Origin: Zea mays
Lineage: Eukaryota > Streptophyta > Magnoliopsida > Poales > Poaceae
NCBI RefSeq assembly: GCF_902167145.1
Contig: NC_050102.1
Span: forward strand, 10,602,850 to 10,666,849
Length of the DNA stretch: 64,000 nt
Reading direction: 5' to 3'
Of the stretch, positions 43,631 to 55,658 are shown in pieces. The notes beneath the pieces were generated by a model that was given only the letters and a program-made list of their open reading frames with translations, searched no databases and had not been told where the DNA came from. The translations under genes were made by a program, and so were the position numbers. The first letter of the stretch is position 1. Every line of letters starts with the position of its first letter.

Positions 43631-46600
43631 GAAGCAGTGCTCGTCGACTTTCTCCGCGCAAACGTCGACGTTTTCACGTGGGGTCCCTCGGACATGCCCG
43701 GCATACCGAGGGAAGTCGCCGAGCACTCGCTGGATATCCGAGCTGGAGCCCGACCCGTGAAGCAGCCTCTGCGCCGATTCGACGAAGAAAAGCGCAGAGC
43801 CATAAGCGAGGAGATCCACAAGCTAATGGCGGTAGGGTTCATCAAAGAGGTATTCCATCCCGAATGGCTTGCCAACCCTGTGCTTGTGAGAAAGAAAGGG
43901 GGAAATGGCGGATGTGTGTAGACTACACTGGTCTAAACAAAGCATGTCCGAAAGTTCCCTACCCTCTGCCTCGCATCGATCAAATCGTGGATTCCACTGC
44001 TGGGTGCGAAACCCTGTCTTTCCTCGATGCCTACTCAGGGTATCACCAGATCAGGATGAAAGAGTCCGACCAGCTCGCGACTTCTTTCATCACACCCTTT
44101 GGCATGTACTGCTATGTTACCATGCCGTTTGATTTGAGGAATGCGGGTGCAACGTACCAGCGATGCATGAACCATGTGTTCGGCGAACACATCGGCCGAA
44201 CGGTCGAGGCCTACGTCGATGACATCGTAGTCAAGACGAGGAAAGCCTCCGACCTCCTTTCCGACCTTGAAGTGACATTCCGATGTCTCAAGGCGAGAGG
44301 CGTGAAGCTCAATCCCGAAAAGTGTGTCTTCGGGGTCCCCCGAGGCATGCTCTTGGGGTTCATCGTCTCTGAGCGGGGTATCGAGGCCAACCCGGAGAAG
44401 ATCGCGGCCATCACCAGCATGGGGCCCATCAAGGACTTGAAAGGCGTACAGAGGGTCATGGGATGCCTCGCGGCTCTGAGCCGTTTCATCTCGCGCCTCG
44501 GCGAAAGAGGCCTGCCTCTGTACCGCCTCTTAAGGAAGGCCGAGTGCTTCGCTTGGACCCCTGAGGCCGAGGAAGCCCTCGGGAACCTGAAGGCGCTCCT
44601 CACGAACGCGCCCATCTTGGTGCCTCCCGCTGCTGGAGAAGACCTCTTTATCTACATCGCCGCGACCACTCAGGTGGTTAGCGCCGCGATTGTGGTTGAG
44701 AGACGAGAAGAGGGGCATGCATTGCCTGTCCAGAGGCCAGTCTACTTCATCAGTGAGGTACTGTCCGAGACCAAAATCCGCTACCCACAAATTCAGAAGC
44801 TGCTGTATGCGGTGATCCTGACGCGGCGGAAGTTGCGACACTACTTCGAGTCTCATCCGGTAACTGTGGTGTCATCCTTCCCCCTGGGGGAGATCATCCA
44901 GTTCCGAGAGGCCTCGGGTAGAATTGCAAAGTGGGCGGTGGAGATCATGGGCGAGACGATCTCGTTCGCCCCTCGGAAGGCCATCAAGTCCCAGGTCTTG
45001 GCGGACTTCATGGTTGAATGGGTCGACACCCAGCTCCCAACAGCTCCGATCCAACCGGAGCTCTGGACCATGTTTTTCGATGGGTCACTGATGAAGACGG
45101 GGGCAGGCGCGGGCCTGCTCTTCATCTCGCCCCTCGGGAAGCACCTACGCTACGTGCTACGCCTCCACTTCCCGGCGTCCAACAACGTGGCTGAGTACGA
45201 GGCTCTGGTCAACGGGTTGCGAATCGCCATCGAGCTAGGGCTCCGACGCCTCGATGCTCGCGGTGACTCGCAGCTCGTCATCGACCAAGTCATGAAGAAC
45301 TCCCACTGCCGCGACCTGAAGATGGAAGCCTACTGCGATGAGGTTCGGCGCCTGGAAGACAAGTTCTACGGGCTCGAGCTCAACCACATCGCCCGACGCT
45401 ACAACGAGACTGCGGACGAGCTGGCTAAAATAGCCTCGAGGCGAACAACGGTTCCCCCGGACGTATTCTCCCGAGACCTGCATCAACCCTCCATCAAGAC
45501 CGACGACACGCCCGAGCCCGAGAAGGCCTCGGCCCAGCCCGAGGCACCCTCGGCTCAGTCCGAGGTACCCTTGGCACAGTCCGAGGTACCCTCGGCTCGA
45601 CCCGAGGTACCCTTGGCCCAACCCGAGGCACCCTCGGCTCGGCCCGAGGTACCCTCGGCCCCCGAGGGTGAGGCACTGCGCATCGAGGAGGAGCAGAGCG
45701 GGGTCACACCTAATCAAAACTGGCAGACCCCGTACCTGCAATATCTCCACCGAGAAGAGCTACCCCTTGACCAAGCCAAAGCTCGGCGGTTGGCGCGGCG
45801 CGCCAAGTCGTTCCTCTTGCTGGGGGATGGGAAGGAGCTCTACCACCGCAGCCCCTCGGGCATCCTCCAGCGATGCATTTCCATCGCCGAAGGCCAGGAG
45901 CTCTTACAAGAGATACACTCGGGGGCTTGCGGCCATCACGCAGCACCTCGGGCCCTTGTTGGAAACGCCTTCCGACAAGGTTTCTACTGGCCGACGGCGG
46001 TGGCCGACGCCACTAGAATTGTCCGCACCTACGAAGGGTGTCAGTTCTACGCGAGGCAGATCCACCTGCCCGCTTAGGCTCTGCAGACCATACCCATCAC
46101 CTGGTCGTTTGCTGTGTGGGGTCTGGACCTCGTCGGCCCCTTGCAGAAGGCACCCGGGGGCTACACGCACCTGTTAGTCGCCATCGACAAATTCTCCAAG
46201 TGGATCGAGGTCCGACCCCTAAACAGCATCAGGTCTGAACAGGCGGTGGCGTTCTTCACCAACATCATCCATCGCTTTGGGGTCCCGAACTCCATCATCA
46301 CCGACAACGGCACCCAGTTCACCGGTAGAAAGTTCCTGGACTTCTGCGAGGATCACCACATCTGGGTGGACTGGGCCGCCGTGGCTCACCCCATGACGAA
46401 TGGGCAAGTGGAGCGGGCTAACGGCATGATCCTGCAAGGACTCAAGCCTCGGATCTACAACGACCACAACAAGTTCGGCAAGCGGTGGATGAAGGAACTC
46501 CCCTCGATGGTCTGGAGTCTGAGGACAACGCCGAGCCGAGCCACGGGCTTCACACCGTTCTTTCTGGTCTATGGGGCCGAGGCCATCTTGCCCATAGACT

Positions 46601-46962
46601 TAGAATACGGTTCCCCGAGGACGAGGGCCTATGCCGACCAAAGCAATCGAGCCAATCAAGAAGACTCACTAGACCAGCTAGAAGAGGCTCGAGACATGGC
46701 CTTACTACACTCGGCGCGGTACCAGCAGTCCCTGCGACGCTACCACGCCCGAGGGGTTCGGTCCCGAGACCTCCAGGCGGGCGACCTGGTGCTTCGGCTA
46801 AAGCAAGATGCCCGAGGGCGGCACAAACTCATGCCTCCCTGGGAAGGGCCATTCGTTGTCGCCAAGGTTCTGAAGCCCGGAACATACAAGCTGGCCAACA
46901 GTCAAGGCGAGGTCTACAGCAATGCTTGGAACATCCAACAGCTACGTCGCTTCTACCCTTAA
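43631..46962 (+). pseudogene. pol: pol of gypsy C: RT, RNase H, integrase, with frameshift and amber stop
   Basis: RT begins right after the TAG at 43628. A 1-nt deletion near 43895-43910, in a run of A and G, shifts the frame; from there the frame is open to 46074. The RT catalytic YVDD is at 44212-44223. RNase H has FDGSL near 45076-45090 and the NNVAEYEAL motif. A Pro-rich repeat linker follows, then integrase. The integrase zinc domain has Tyr (TAC at 46030-46032) where A has the first Cys of the C-x2-C pair. An in-frame TAG at 46075-46077 then interrupts it. The catalytic core segments GLDLVGPL (about 46117-46140), ITDNGTQF (about 46297-46320) and NGQVERANG (about 46399-46425) are present. 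The frame ends at 46962. Confidence 0.9.
45526..45668 (+). repeat. 24-bp coding minisatellite between RNase H and integrase of C
   Basis: Six or seven copies of a unit like CCCGAGGTACCCTCGGCTCG encode an eight-residue repeat of the type P-E-V-P-S-A-x-x. The copies keep the frame. The corresponding linker of element A lacks it. Confidence 0.85.
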
Positions 46963-47297
46963 GATGCTTCCAAGTTATTCGTACACCCCGTTCACACACA
47001 AAGTCTGGTCGTTAAGGAAGGGTCAGCCTTGCCTCGGCAAAGCCCGACCCTCCCTCGGGGGCTAGAAGGGGGGAACCCCCTCTGCGTCGAAATTTTCCTC
47101 GAAAAAAGGAAAAAAAATCTTTTCTGCCAGAATGCCTTTCGTGCTTTTCGACTACTTCGAAAGTGGATCCTGAAAACGACGGAGTACACGTAAGCAGCCA
47201 AGGCTGACCGAGCCGAGGGACTCCTACGCCTCTGGGATACGGATACCTCACTCATCACCTTCTGTGATAAGTAACTCGCGCTCGGATGAGTGATTCC
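46963..47297 (+). other. Start of the non-coding tail of gypsy C
   Basis: After the integrase stop comes a CCCTCGGGGGCTAGAAGGGG segment, a poly-A-rich patch, and the first copy of the module GACCGAGCCGAGGGACTCCT (47206). It breaks at the ATTCC target site of copia E and resumes at 56410. Confidence 0.75.
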
Positions 47298-47882
47298 TGA
47301 GAGCACCTAGAGGGGGGGTGAATAGGTGATCCTGTGAAACTTAAAACTTAAGCCACAAAACTTGGTTAATCGTTAGCACAATAATTGCCAAGTGGCTAGA
47401 GAGGAATCTCAACAAAACACAATAACCACAAGAAATCAATCACAGAGATGGCACGGTGGTTATCCCGTGGTTCGGCCAAGACCAACGCTTGCCTACTCCA
47501 CGTTGTGGCGTCCCAACGGACGAGGGTTGCCATCAACCCCTCTCAAGCGGTCCAAAGACCCACTTGAATACCACGGTGTTTTGCTTACTTTTTCTCAATC
47601 CCGTTTGCGAGGAATCTCCACAACTTGGAGCCTCTCGCCCTTACACTTGAAATTCACAAGAACACGGAGCAAGGGAGGGATTAGCAACGCACTCAAGACA
47701 AGAAATCACAGCAACACCACGCACACAAGTCGCAACGAGAGCTCACAACACAACTCAATGAGTTCACCACTCAACTAGAGCTCTAATTGCTATCGCAAAG
47801 AATCAAAGGCACAGAATCGATGTCTTGGTGCTTAGGAATGCTTAGGAGATGCTTGGTGTTCTCCTCCATGCGCCTAGGGGTC

Positions 47883-47892
47883 CCTTTTATAG
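47883..47892 (-). promoter_or_regulatory. TATA box of copia E 3' LTR
   Basis: CTATAAAAGG on the minus strand, about 70 bp downstream of the palindrome array in reading direction. The 5' LTR has the same box at 55649-55658. Confidence 0.7.
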
Positions 47893-47959
47893 CCCCAAGG
47901 CAGCTAGGAGCCGTTGAGAGCAATCTAGGAAGGCTGATCTTGCCTTCTGTCGACTGGCG

Positions 47960-48390
47960 CACCGGACAGTCCGGTGCACACCGGACACTGTCCGGTGCCC
48001 GATTTCCTTCCATAAATGGCATAGTCGACCGTTGGCAGACTGAGAGCCGTTGGCGCACCGGACATGTCCGGTGCACACCGGACAGACCGGTGCCCCCTTC
48101 TAGCCGTTGGCCCGGCCACGTGTCCCGCGCAGATCGCGCGGCCGACCGTTGGCTCACCGGACAGTCCGGTGCACACCGGACAGTCCGGTGAATTATAGCC
48201 ATACGTCGACGATGAATTCCCGAGAGCGACGAGTTCGCCTGTGAACGGCCCACCGGACAGTCCGGTGCACCACCGGACAGTCCGGTGAATTATAGCCGTA
48301 CACCGCCGTCGAAGTCCCGAGAGCAGCCTTTTCCCTTGAGCCAGCCTGGAGCACCGGACATTGTCCGGTGCACCACCGGACAGTCCGGTG
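47960..48390. repeat. Five regularly spaced pairs of CACCGGACAGTCCGGTG palindromes
   Basis: Pairs start at 47960, 48056, 48155, 48251 and 48352, spacings of 96, 99, 96 and 101 bp. Within a pair the second palindrome begins 19-22 bp after the first. Spacers after pairs 3 and 4 are recognisable copies of one another (AATTATAGCC, then CGTCGA and CCCGAGAGC), so the array looks like decayed tandem duplication of a unit near 98 bp. Confidence 0.92.
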
Positions 48391-48622
48391 CACCCAGACT
48401 GAGCAGACTTTGGCTGCTCGAGCCATCTCTTCTCCAACTCGATTTTTTCTGTTTCCAGCACTTAGACACAATACATTAGTTCATAAAACAATGTACTAAG
48501 TCTGAGAAACATACCTTTATCCTTGATTTGTACTTTGTCCACCTTTTTACAATTAGGCACTTGTGTTGGACACTAAATCACCAAAATACTTAGAAATGGC
48601 CCAAGGGCACATTTCCCTTTCA

Positions 48623-48636
48623 ATCTCCCCCTTTTT
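48623..48636 (-). other. Polypurine tract of copia E
   Basis: AAAAAGGGGGAGAT directly before the left LTR on the minus strand, identical to that of copia I. Confidence 0.88.
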
Positions 48637-49410
48637 GGTGATTTATGCCAACACAACATAAAGCAAGTAGAACAAGTACAAAATCACTTCAAATAAGAAC
48701 TCAAATTATTTTGATTCAAATTTGACATATATGGATCACTCTATGCCACCACTTGGTTTGTTTTTGCAAATCAAACTCAAATTCCTATCTCTAAGTCAAA
48801 ACCACTTGTAGAGACATAAAGAGAGGTTTTCCAAAGAAATTTGATCAAGGATTTCAAAAACTCCCCCTTTTTCCCATAATCAACACTTCTCCCCACAAGA
48901 GGCCAACTTTTGACATAAGAGACAATAAAAGAGTTTTGACAAACCAAAAGCTCTAATCTACTATTTTCAAAATTTCTCAAGTGGTAGTTGATCCATCTAT
49001 TGCTTTGGCCTTTATTTTCTCCCTCTTTGGCATCAAGCACCAAAACGGGATCAATCTTGGCCCCTTAACCCCATTGCCTCACCAAAATCTTCAAATAAGA
49101 ACACAAAGGCAATAAGAGTATAAAGATGAACTTGGAAAAGTTACTCTTTTCATCGGAGTGCAGTGGAAGTCTTGCATGGTCCAAGTCCACCTTTTCCCTT
49201 TCAATCCTCTTTTTAGACTAAAACAACCAAACTCAAGTACATGGTTAGTCTCAAAGGGTCAAGTTGTAGCACAGCTCCCCCTAAATATGTGCATCACTTG
49301 CAAAAAGGACTTGTGAGGTCCAGGGAGTGTTTGTACAACTTGAGCACCACAATAAGCAACAAAATGCAGAATGAACATGATCAAAGGCATAAACACATGT
49401 ATGCTATAAT
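48637..49410 (-). other. 3' untranslated region of copia E
   Basis: About 770 bp of AT-rich sequence lies between the pol stop and the polypurine tract, with CTCCCCCTTTTT-like patches near 48862 and 49015. No coding signal was seen. Confidence 0.75.
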
Positions 49411-52400
49411 TCAATCCAAGTTTCGCGAATCTAAGATATTGAGCTCACTACGCAGCCTGCAAAAGGTCTTCTCATCTAGAGGCTTGGTAAAGATATCGGC
49501 TAGCTGGTTCTCGGTGCTAACATGAAATACTTCGATATCCCCCTTTTGCTGGTGGTCTCTCAAAAAGTGATGCCGGATGTCAATATGCTTTGTGCGGCTG
49601 TGCTCAACAGGATTTTCCGCTATTCGGATAGCACTCTCATTGTCACATAGGAGTAGGACTTTGCTCAGATTGTAGCCAAAGTCCCGGAGGGTTTGCCTCA
49701 TCCAAAGCAGTTGCGCGCAACACTGTCCTGCGGCAACGTACTCGGCCTCAGCGGTGGATAGGGCAACGGAGGTTTGTTTCTTAGAGTTCCATGACACCAG
49801 GGACCTTCCTAAGAATTGGCACGTCCCCGATGTACTCTTCCTATCGACCTTACATCCAGCATAGTCGGAATCTGAGTACCCAATCAAGTCAAAGTTAGAC
49901 CCCTTTGGATACCAGATCCCGAAGCAAGGCGTAGCGACTAAATATCGAAGAATTCGCTTCACAGCCACTAAGTGACACTCCTTAGGATCAGATTGAAATC
50001 TAGCACACATGCATACGCTAAGCATAATATCCGGTCTACTAGCACATAAATAAAGCAAAGAACCTATCATGGACCGGTATGCTTTTTGATCAACGGACTT
50101 ACCTCCTTTGTTGAGGTCGGTGTGTCCGTCAGTTCCCATCGGCGTCTTTGCGGGCTTGGCGTCCTTCATCCCAAACCGCTTTAGCAAGTCTTGCGTGTAC
50201 TTCGTTTGGGAGATGAAAGTGCCGTCCTTGAGTTGCTTCACTTGGAACCCAAGGAAGTAGTTCAACTCGCCCATCATCGACATCTCGAATTTCTGCGTCA
50301 TCACCCTGCTAAACTCTTCACAAGACTTTTGATTAGTAGAACCAAATATTATGTCATCGACATAAATTTGGCACACAAAAAGATCACCATCGCAAGTCTT
50401 AGTAAAAAGAGTTGGATCGGCTTTCCCAACCTTGAAAGCATTAGCAATTAAAAAGTCTCTAAGGCATTCATACCATGCTCTTGGGGCTTGCTTAAGTCCA
50501 TAGAGCGCCTTAGAGAGCTTACACACGTGGTTGGGGTACCGTTCATCCTCGAAGCCAGGGGGTTGCTCCACGTACACCTCCTCTTTGATCGGCCCGTTGA
50601 GGAAAGCGCTCTTCACATCCATTTGGTACAACCTGAAAGAATGGTGAGCGGCATATGCTAGCAAGATACGAATTGATTCTAGCCTAGCCACAGGAGCGAA
50701 TGTCTCCTCAAAGTCCAAACCTGCGACTTGGGCATAACCTTTTGCCACAAGCCGAGCCTTGTTCCTTGTCACCACCCCGTGCTCATCCTGTTTGTTGCGG
50801 AACACCCACTTGGTTCCCACAACATTTTGCTTGGGGCGAGGCACCAGTGTCTAAACTTCATTGCGCTTGAAATTGTTGAGTTCCTCCTGCATGGCCAACA
50901 CCCAGTCCGGATCTAGCAAGGCCTCTTCTACCCTGAAAGGCTCAATAGAAGAGACAAAAGAGTAATGCTCACAAAAATTAACTAATCTTGAACGAGTAGT
51001 TACTCCCTTGCTAATATCACCCAATATCTGGTCGACGGGATGATCCCTTTGAATCGTCGCTCGAACTTGGGTTGGAGGTTCCTGAGGTGCTTCTTCCTCT
51101 TCAACTTGAACATCCTGTGCTCCCCCTTGATCATGCGCCTCCACTTGAGGTACCTATTCGTCATCTTGGGTTGGGGGATGCACCATAGTTGAGGAAGACG
51201 GTTGATCTTGCTCCAAATGTTCCTGAGGCTGTACATCTCCAATCGCCATGGTGCATATCGCGGCCGTTGGAACGTCTTCTTCATCTACATCATCAAGATC
51301 AACAACTTGCTCTCTTGGAGAGCCATTAGTCTCATCAAATACAACGTCGCTAGAGACTTCAACCAAACCCGATGATTTGTTGAAGACCCTATACGCCTTT
51401 GTATTTGAATCATAACCTAATAAAAACCCTTCTACAGCCTTGGGAGCAAATTTGGAATTCCTACCCTTCTTCACTAGAATGTAGCATTTACTCCCAAATA
51501 CACGAAAGTACGATACATTGGGTTTGTTACCAGTTAGCAGCTCATATGAAGTCTTCTTGAGGAGGCGGTGAAGGTAGACCCGGTTGATGGCGTGGCAAGC
51601 CGTGTTCACGGCTTCCGACCAAAAGCGCTCGGGGGTCTTGAACTCTCCAAGCATAGTCCTCGCCATATCGATGAGCGTCCTGTTCTTCCTCTCTACCACA
51701 CCATTTTGCTGAGGTGTGTAGGGAGCGGAGAACTCGTGCTTGATCCCCTCCTCCTCAAGGAACTCCTCCACTTGAAGATTCTTGAATTCGGACCCGTTGT
51801 CGCTCCTTATCTTCTTCACCTTGAGCTCAAACTCATTTTGAGCTCTCCTTAGGAAGCGCTTGAGGGTCCCTTGGGTTTCAGACTTATCCTGCAAAAAGAA
51901 CACCCAAGTGAAGCGGGAAAAGTCATCAACAATAACTAGACCATACTTACTTCCTCGTATGCTCAGATAGGCGACGGGTCCGAAGAGGTCCATATGCAGC
52001 AGCTCCAGAGGTCTTGAGGTGGTCATCACATTCTTGCTGTGATGTGCTCCTCCCACTTGTTTACCTGCTTGACAAGCTGCACAAGGTCTATCTTTTTCGA
52101 AATGAACATTGGTTAGACCTATCACGTGTTCTCCCTTTAGAAGCTTGTGGAGGTTCTTCATCCCCACATGTGCTAAGCGGCGATGCCACAACCAGCCCAT
52201 GCAAGTCTTAGCCATTAAGCATGCATCTAGACCGGCCTCTTCTTTTGCAAAATCAACTAAGTAAAGTTTTCCGTCTAGTACACCCTTAAAAGCTAGTGAA
52301 CCATCACATCTTCTAAAGACAGACACATCTACATTTGTAAATAAACAATTATATCCCATATTACATAATTGACTAACAGATAGTAAATTATATCCAAGAC

Positions 52401-52630
52401 TCTCAACTAAAAATACATTAGAGATAGAGTGCTCATTAGATATTGCAATCTTGCCTAAACCTTTCACCTTGCCTTGGTTCCCATCACCGAATATGATTGA
52501 ATCTTGGGAATCCTTATTCTTGACGTAGGAGGTGAACATCTTCTTCTCCCCCGTCATATGGTTTGTGCATCCGCTGTCGATAATCCAGCTTGAACCCCCG
52601 GATGCATAAACCTGCAAGGCAAATTTAGGC
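49411..52630 (-). pseudogene. pol: pol of copia E: protease, integrase, RT, RNase H, two amber stops
   Basis: A single frame on the minus strand. The protease active site IIDSGCTNHMTG lies near 52560-52580. The integrase zinc region (HRRLAHVG... CAACQAGK) comes next, then the catalytic core with MDLFGPV, RSDNGSEF and NGVVERKN. A TAG at 51154-51156 and another at 50851-50853 cut the linker and the start of RT. RT has [13 protein letters not shown] and the catalytic YVDD at 50353-50364. RNase H has [18 protein letters not shown] and [12 protein letters not shown]. The end, [11 protein letters not shown], is the usual copia C-terminus at 49411. Apart from the two TAG codons the frame looks whole. 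The pol frame is +1 relative to gag, so a frameshift event is needed or has been lost. Confidence 0.9.
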
Positions 52631-55015
52631 TTAGGTCTTAGGTACCCAACTCTTGTTGGGTCCTACAAGGTTAGTCACAATTTCCTTAGGGACCCAAATG
52701 CAAGTTTTATCACCCTTGCATTTTGCCCCTAATTTCCTAGCAACTATCTTCCTATCCTTTCTACAAATAGCAAAGGAAGCATTCAAAGCATGATAAATTG
52801 TAGAGGGATCGTTCATAACTTTCCTAGGAGCATGAACAAAATTCTTTCTAGGCACATGATGAATATTTTTCCTAGGCATATCTCTACAATGCATATAGGA
52901 AGAACTGGAAGCATACATAGCATAAGAATCATAGGCATGTGAATCAAAAGCATTACAACTCCTATGAGACTGTCTTCTATCATTGTACATAAAAGCATGG
53001 TTCTTTTTAGTACTACTTGCCATAGGGGCCTTCCCTTTCTCCTTGGTGGAGATGGGAGCCTTATGGCTTGTTAAGTTCTTGGCTTCCCTCTTGAAGCCAA
53101 GCCCATCCTTAATTGAGGGGTGTCTACCAATCGTGTAGGCATCCCTAGCAAATTTTAGTTTATCAAAATCGCTTTTGCTAGCCTTAAGTTGGGCATTAAG
53201 ACTAGCCATTTCATCATTTAACTTTGCAATAGAAGCTATGTGTTCACTACAAGCATCAATATCAAAATCTTTACATCTATTGCAAATAACAACATTTTCT
53301 ACACAAGTTGTTGATTTCCTAGCTATTTCTAACTTAGCATTCAAATCATCATTAATGCTCCTTAAGCTAGAAATTGTCTCATGGCAAGAAGATAATTCAC
53401 AAGAAAGCATTTCATTTCTTTTAACTTCTAAAGCATGAGATTTTTGTGCTTCTACAAATTTGTCATGTTCTTCATACAACAAATCTTCTTGTTTTTCTAG
53501 AAGCCTATTCTTATCATTCAAGGCATCAATTAATTCATTAATTTTATCTACCTTGGTTCTATCTAGGCCCTTAAATAGACATGAATAATCTATTTCATCC
53601 TCATCACTAGATTCGTCCTCGCTTGAAGAAGCATAAGTAGAGTCTCGAGTACATACCTTCTTCTCCCTTGCCATAAGGCATGTGTGACGCTCGTTGGGGA
53701 AGAGGGATGACTTGTTGAAGGCGGTGGCGGCGAGTCCTTCTTTGTCGGAGTCGGAGGAGGAGCAATCTGAATCCCACTCCTTTCCTAGATGTGCCTCGCC
53801 CTTTGCCTTCTTATAGTTTTTCTTCTTCTCCCTCTTGTTCCCTTGATCCTGATCACTATCATTGTCGGGACAGTTAGCAATAAAATGACCAATCTTACCG
53901 CATTTGAAGCATGAGCGCTTCCCCTTGGCTTTGGTCTTGCTTGGCTATCCCTTGCGACTCTTAAGCGCCGTCTTGAATCTCTTGATGATGAGGGCCATTT
54001 CTTCATCATTAAGTCCGGCCGCCTCAATTTGTGCTACCTTGCTGGGTAACGCCTCCTTGCTCCTTGTTGCCTTGAGAGCAACGGGTTGAGGCTCATTGAT
54101 TGGACCGTTTAGAGCGTCGTCCACGTACCTTGCCTCCTTGATCATCATTCGCCCGCTTACGAATTTTTCAAGGACTTCTTCGGGCGACATTTTGGTGTAC
54201 CTGGGATTCTCACGAATATTATTCACCAAATGAGGATCAAGAACGGTAAAGGACCTTAGCATTAGTCGGACGACGTCGTGGTCCGTCCATCGCGTGCTTC
54301 CGTAGCTCCTTATTTTGTTGATAAGGGTCTTGAGCCGGTTGTATGTTTGTGTCGGCTCCTCGCCCCTTATCATCGCGAACCGTCCAAGCTCGCCCTCCAC
54401 CAACTCCATCTTGGTGAGCAAGGTGATGTCGTTCCCCTCATGAGAAATCTTGAGGGTGTCCCAGATCTGCTTGGCGTTATCCAAGCCGCTCACTTTGTGG
54501 TATTCATCCCTGCACAATGAAGCTAGAAGAATAGTAGTAGCTTGTGCATTCTTATGAATTTGTTCATTAATGAACATGGGACTATCCGAACTATCAAAGT
54601 GCATTCCACTCTCTACAATCTCCCATATACTAGGATGGAGAGAGAATAGGTGACTACGCATTTTGTGGCTCCAAAATCTGTAGTCCTCCCCATCAAAGTG
54701 TAGAGGCTTGCCGAGAGGAATGGAGAGTAAATGTGAATTTGAACTTTGCGGAATACGAGAGTAGTCAAACGAAAAGTTCGAATTAACCGGTTTCCTTCTC
54801 TCGTAGTCGTTGTGGTCGTCGTCCTTTTGGGAAGAAGTAGACTCATCGTTGTCGTCGTAGTAGACGATCTCCTTGATGCGCCTCGTCTTCTTCTTCTTCC
54901 CTTCTTTCTGTCTATGGCCCGAGTCGGAGTCGGTAGGCTTGTCGTCCTTCGGCTCGTTGACGAAGGATTCCTTCTCTTTGTCGTTGATCACGATACCCTT
55001 CCCCTTAGGATCCAT
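52631..55015 (-). pseudogene. gag: gag of copia E with one internal amber stop
   Basis: The start at 55015 (MDPKGKGIVINDK) lies about 50 bp after the primer-binding site. The copia gag domain is in the first half (FDGEDYRFWSHKM and WEIVESG segments, residues about 95-140). A TAG at 53945-53947 interrupts the frame. The same frame then goes on with a CCHC knuckle, CFKCGKIGHFIANC, near 53871-53912. An acidic Ser-rich stretch, a long coiled coil (about 53200-53550) and a basic, His/Ser-rich end follow, down to TAA at 52631. The extended coiled-coil gag tail is typical of the SIRE lineage. Copia I keeps a shorter version of the same layout. Confidence 0.88.
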
Positions 55016-55050
55016 CTCTTCGGGCGGTTAGTCCCTTTGTGAAGAGAACG

Positions 55051-55062
55051 GCTCTGATACCA
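55051..55062 (-). other. Primer-binding site of copia E (initiator-Met tRNA)
   Basis: TGGTATCAGAGC on the minus strand, two bases after the right LTR. Confidence 0.93.
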
Positions 55063-55648
55063 ATTGAGAGCACCTAGAGTGGGGTGAATAGGTGATCATG
55101 TGAAACTTAAAACTTAAGCCACAAAACTTGGTTAATCGTTAGCACAATAATTGCCAAGTGGCTAGAGAGGAATCTCAACAAAACACAATAACCACAAGAA
55201 ATCAATCACAGAGATGGCACGGTGGTTATCCCGTGGTTCGGCCAAGACCAACGCTTGCCTACTCCACGTTGTGGCGTCCCAACGGACGAGGGTTGCAATC
55301 AACCCCTCTCAAGCGGTCCAAAGACCCACTTGAATACCACGGTGTTTTGCTTACTTTTTCTCAATCCCGTTTGCGAGGAATCTCCACAACTTGGAGCCTC
55401 TCGCCCTTACACTTGAAATTCACAAGAACACGGAGCAAGGGAGGGATTAGCAACGCACTCAAGACAAGAAATCACAGCAACACCACGCACACAAGTCGCA
55501 ACGAGAGCTCACAACACAACTCAATGAGTTCACCACTCAACTAGAGCTCTAATTGCTATCGCAAAGAATCAAAGGCACGGAATCGATGTCTTGGTGCTTA
55601 GGAATGCTTAGGAGATGCTTGGTGTTCTCCTCCATACGCCTAGGGGTC

Positions 55649-55658
55649 CCTTTTATAG
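55649..55658 (-). promoter_or_regulatory. TATA box of copia E 5' LTR
   Basis: CTATAAAAGG on the minus strand, in the LTR that would drive gag-pol. Confidence 0.72.

Larger units (their letters stand above)
47298..48622 (-). repeat. 3' LTR of copia E
   Basis: This 1,325-bp LTR on the minus strand starts TGAAAGGGAAATG and ends GGTGCTCTCA. It has a CTATAAAAGG box at 47883-47892 and five palindrome pairs at 47960-48390. Confidence 0.95.

Noticed and set aside
47960..48390. CRISPR-like look of regularly spaced palindromes
   Set aside because: Repeats are paired, spacers are related to each other, and the array lies in a plant copia LTR with target duplications; no cas genes.
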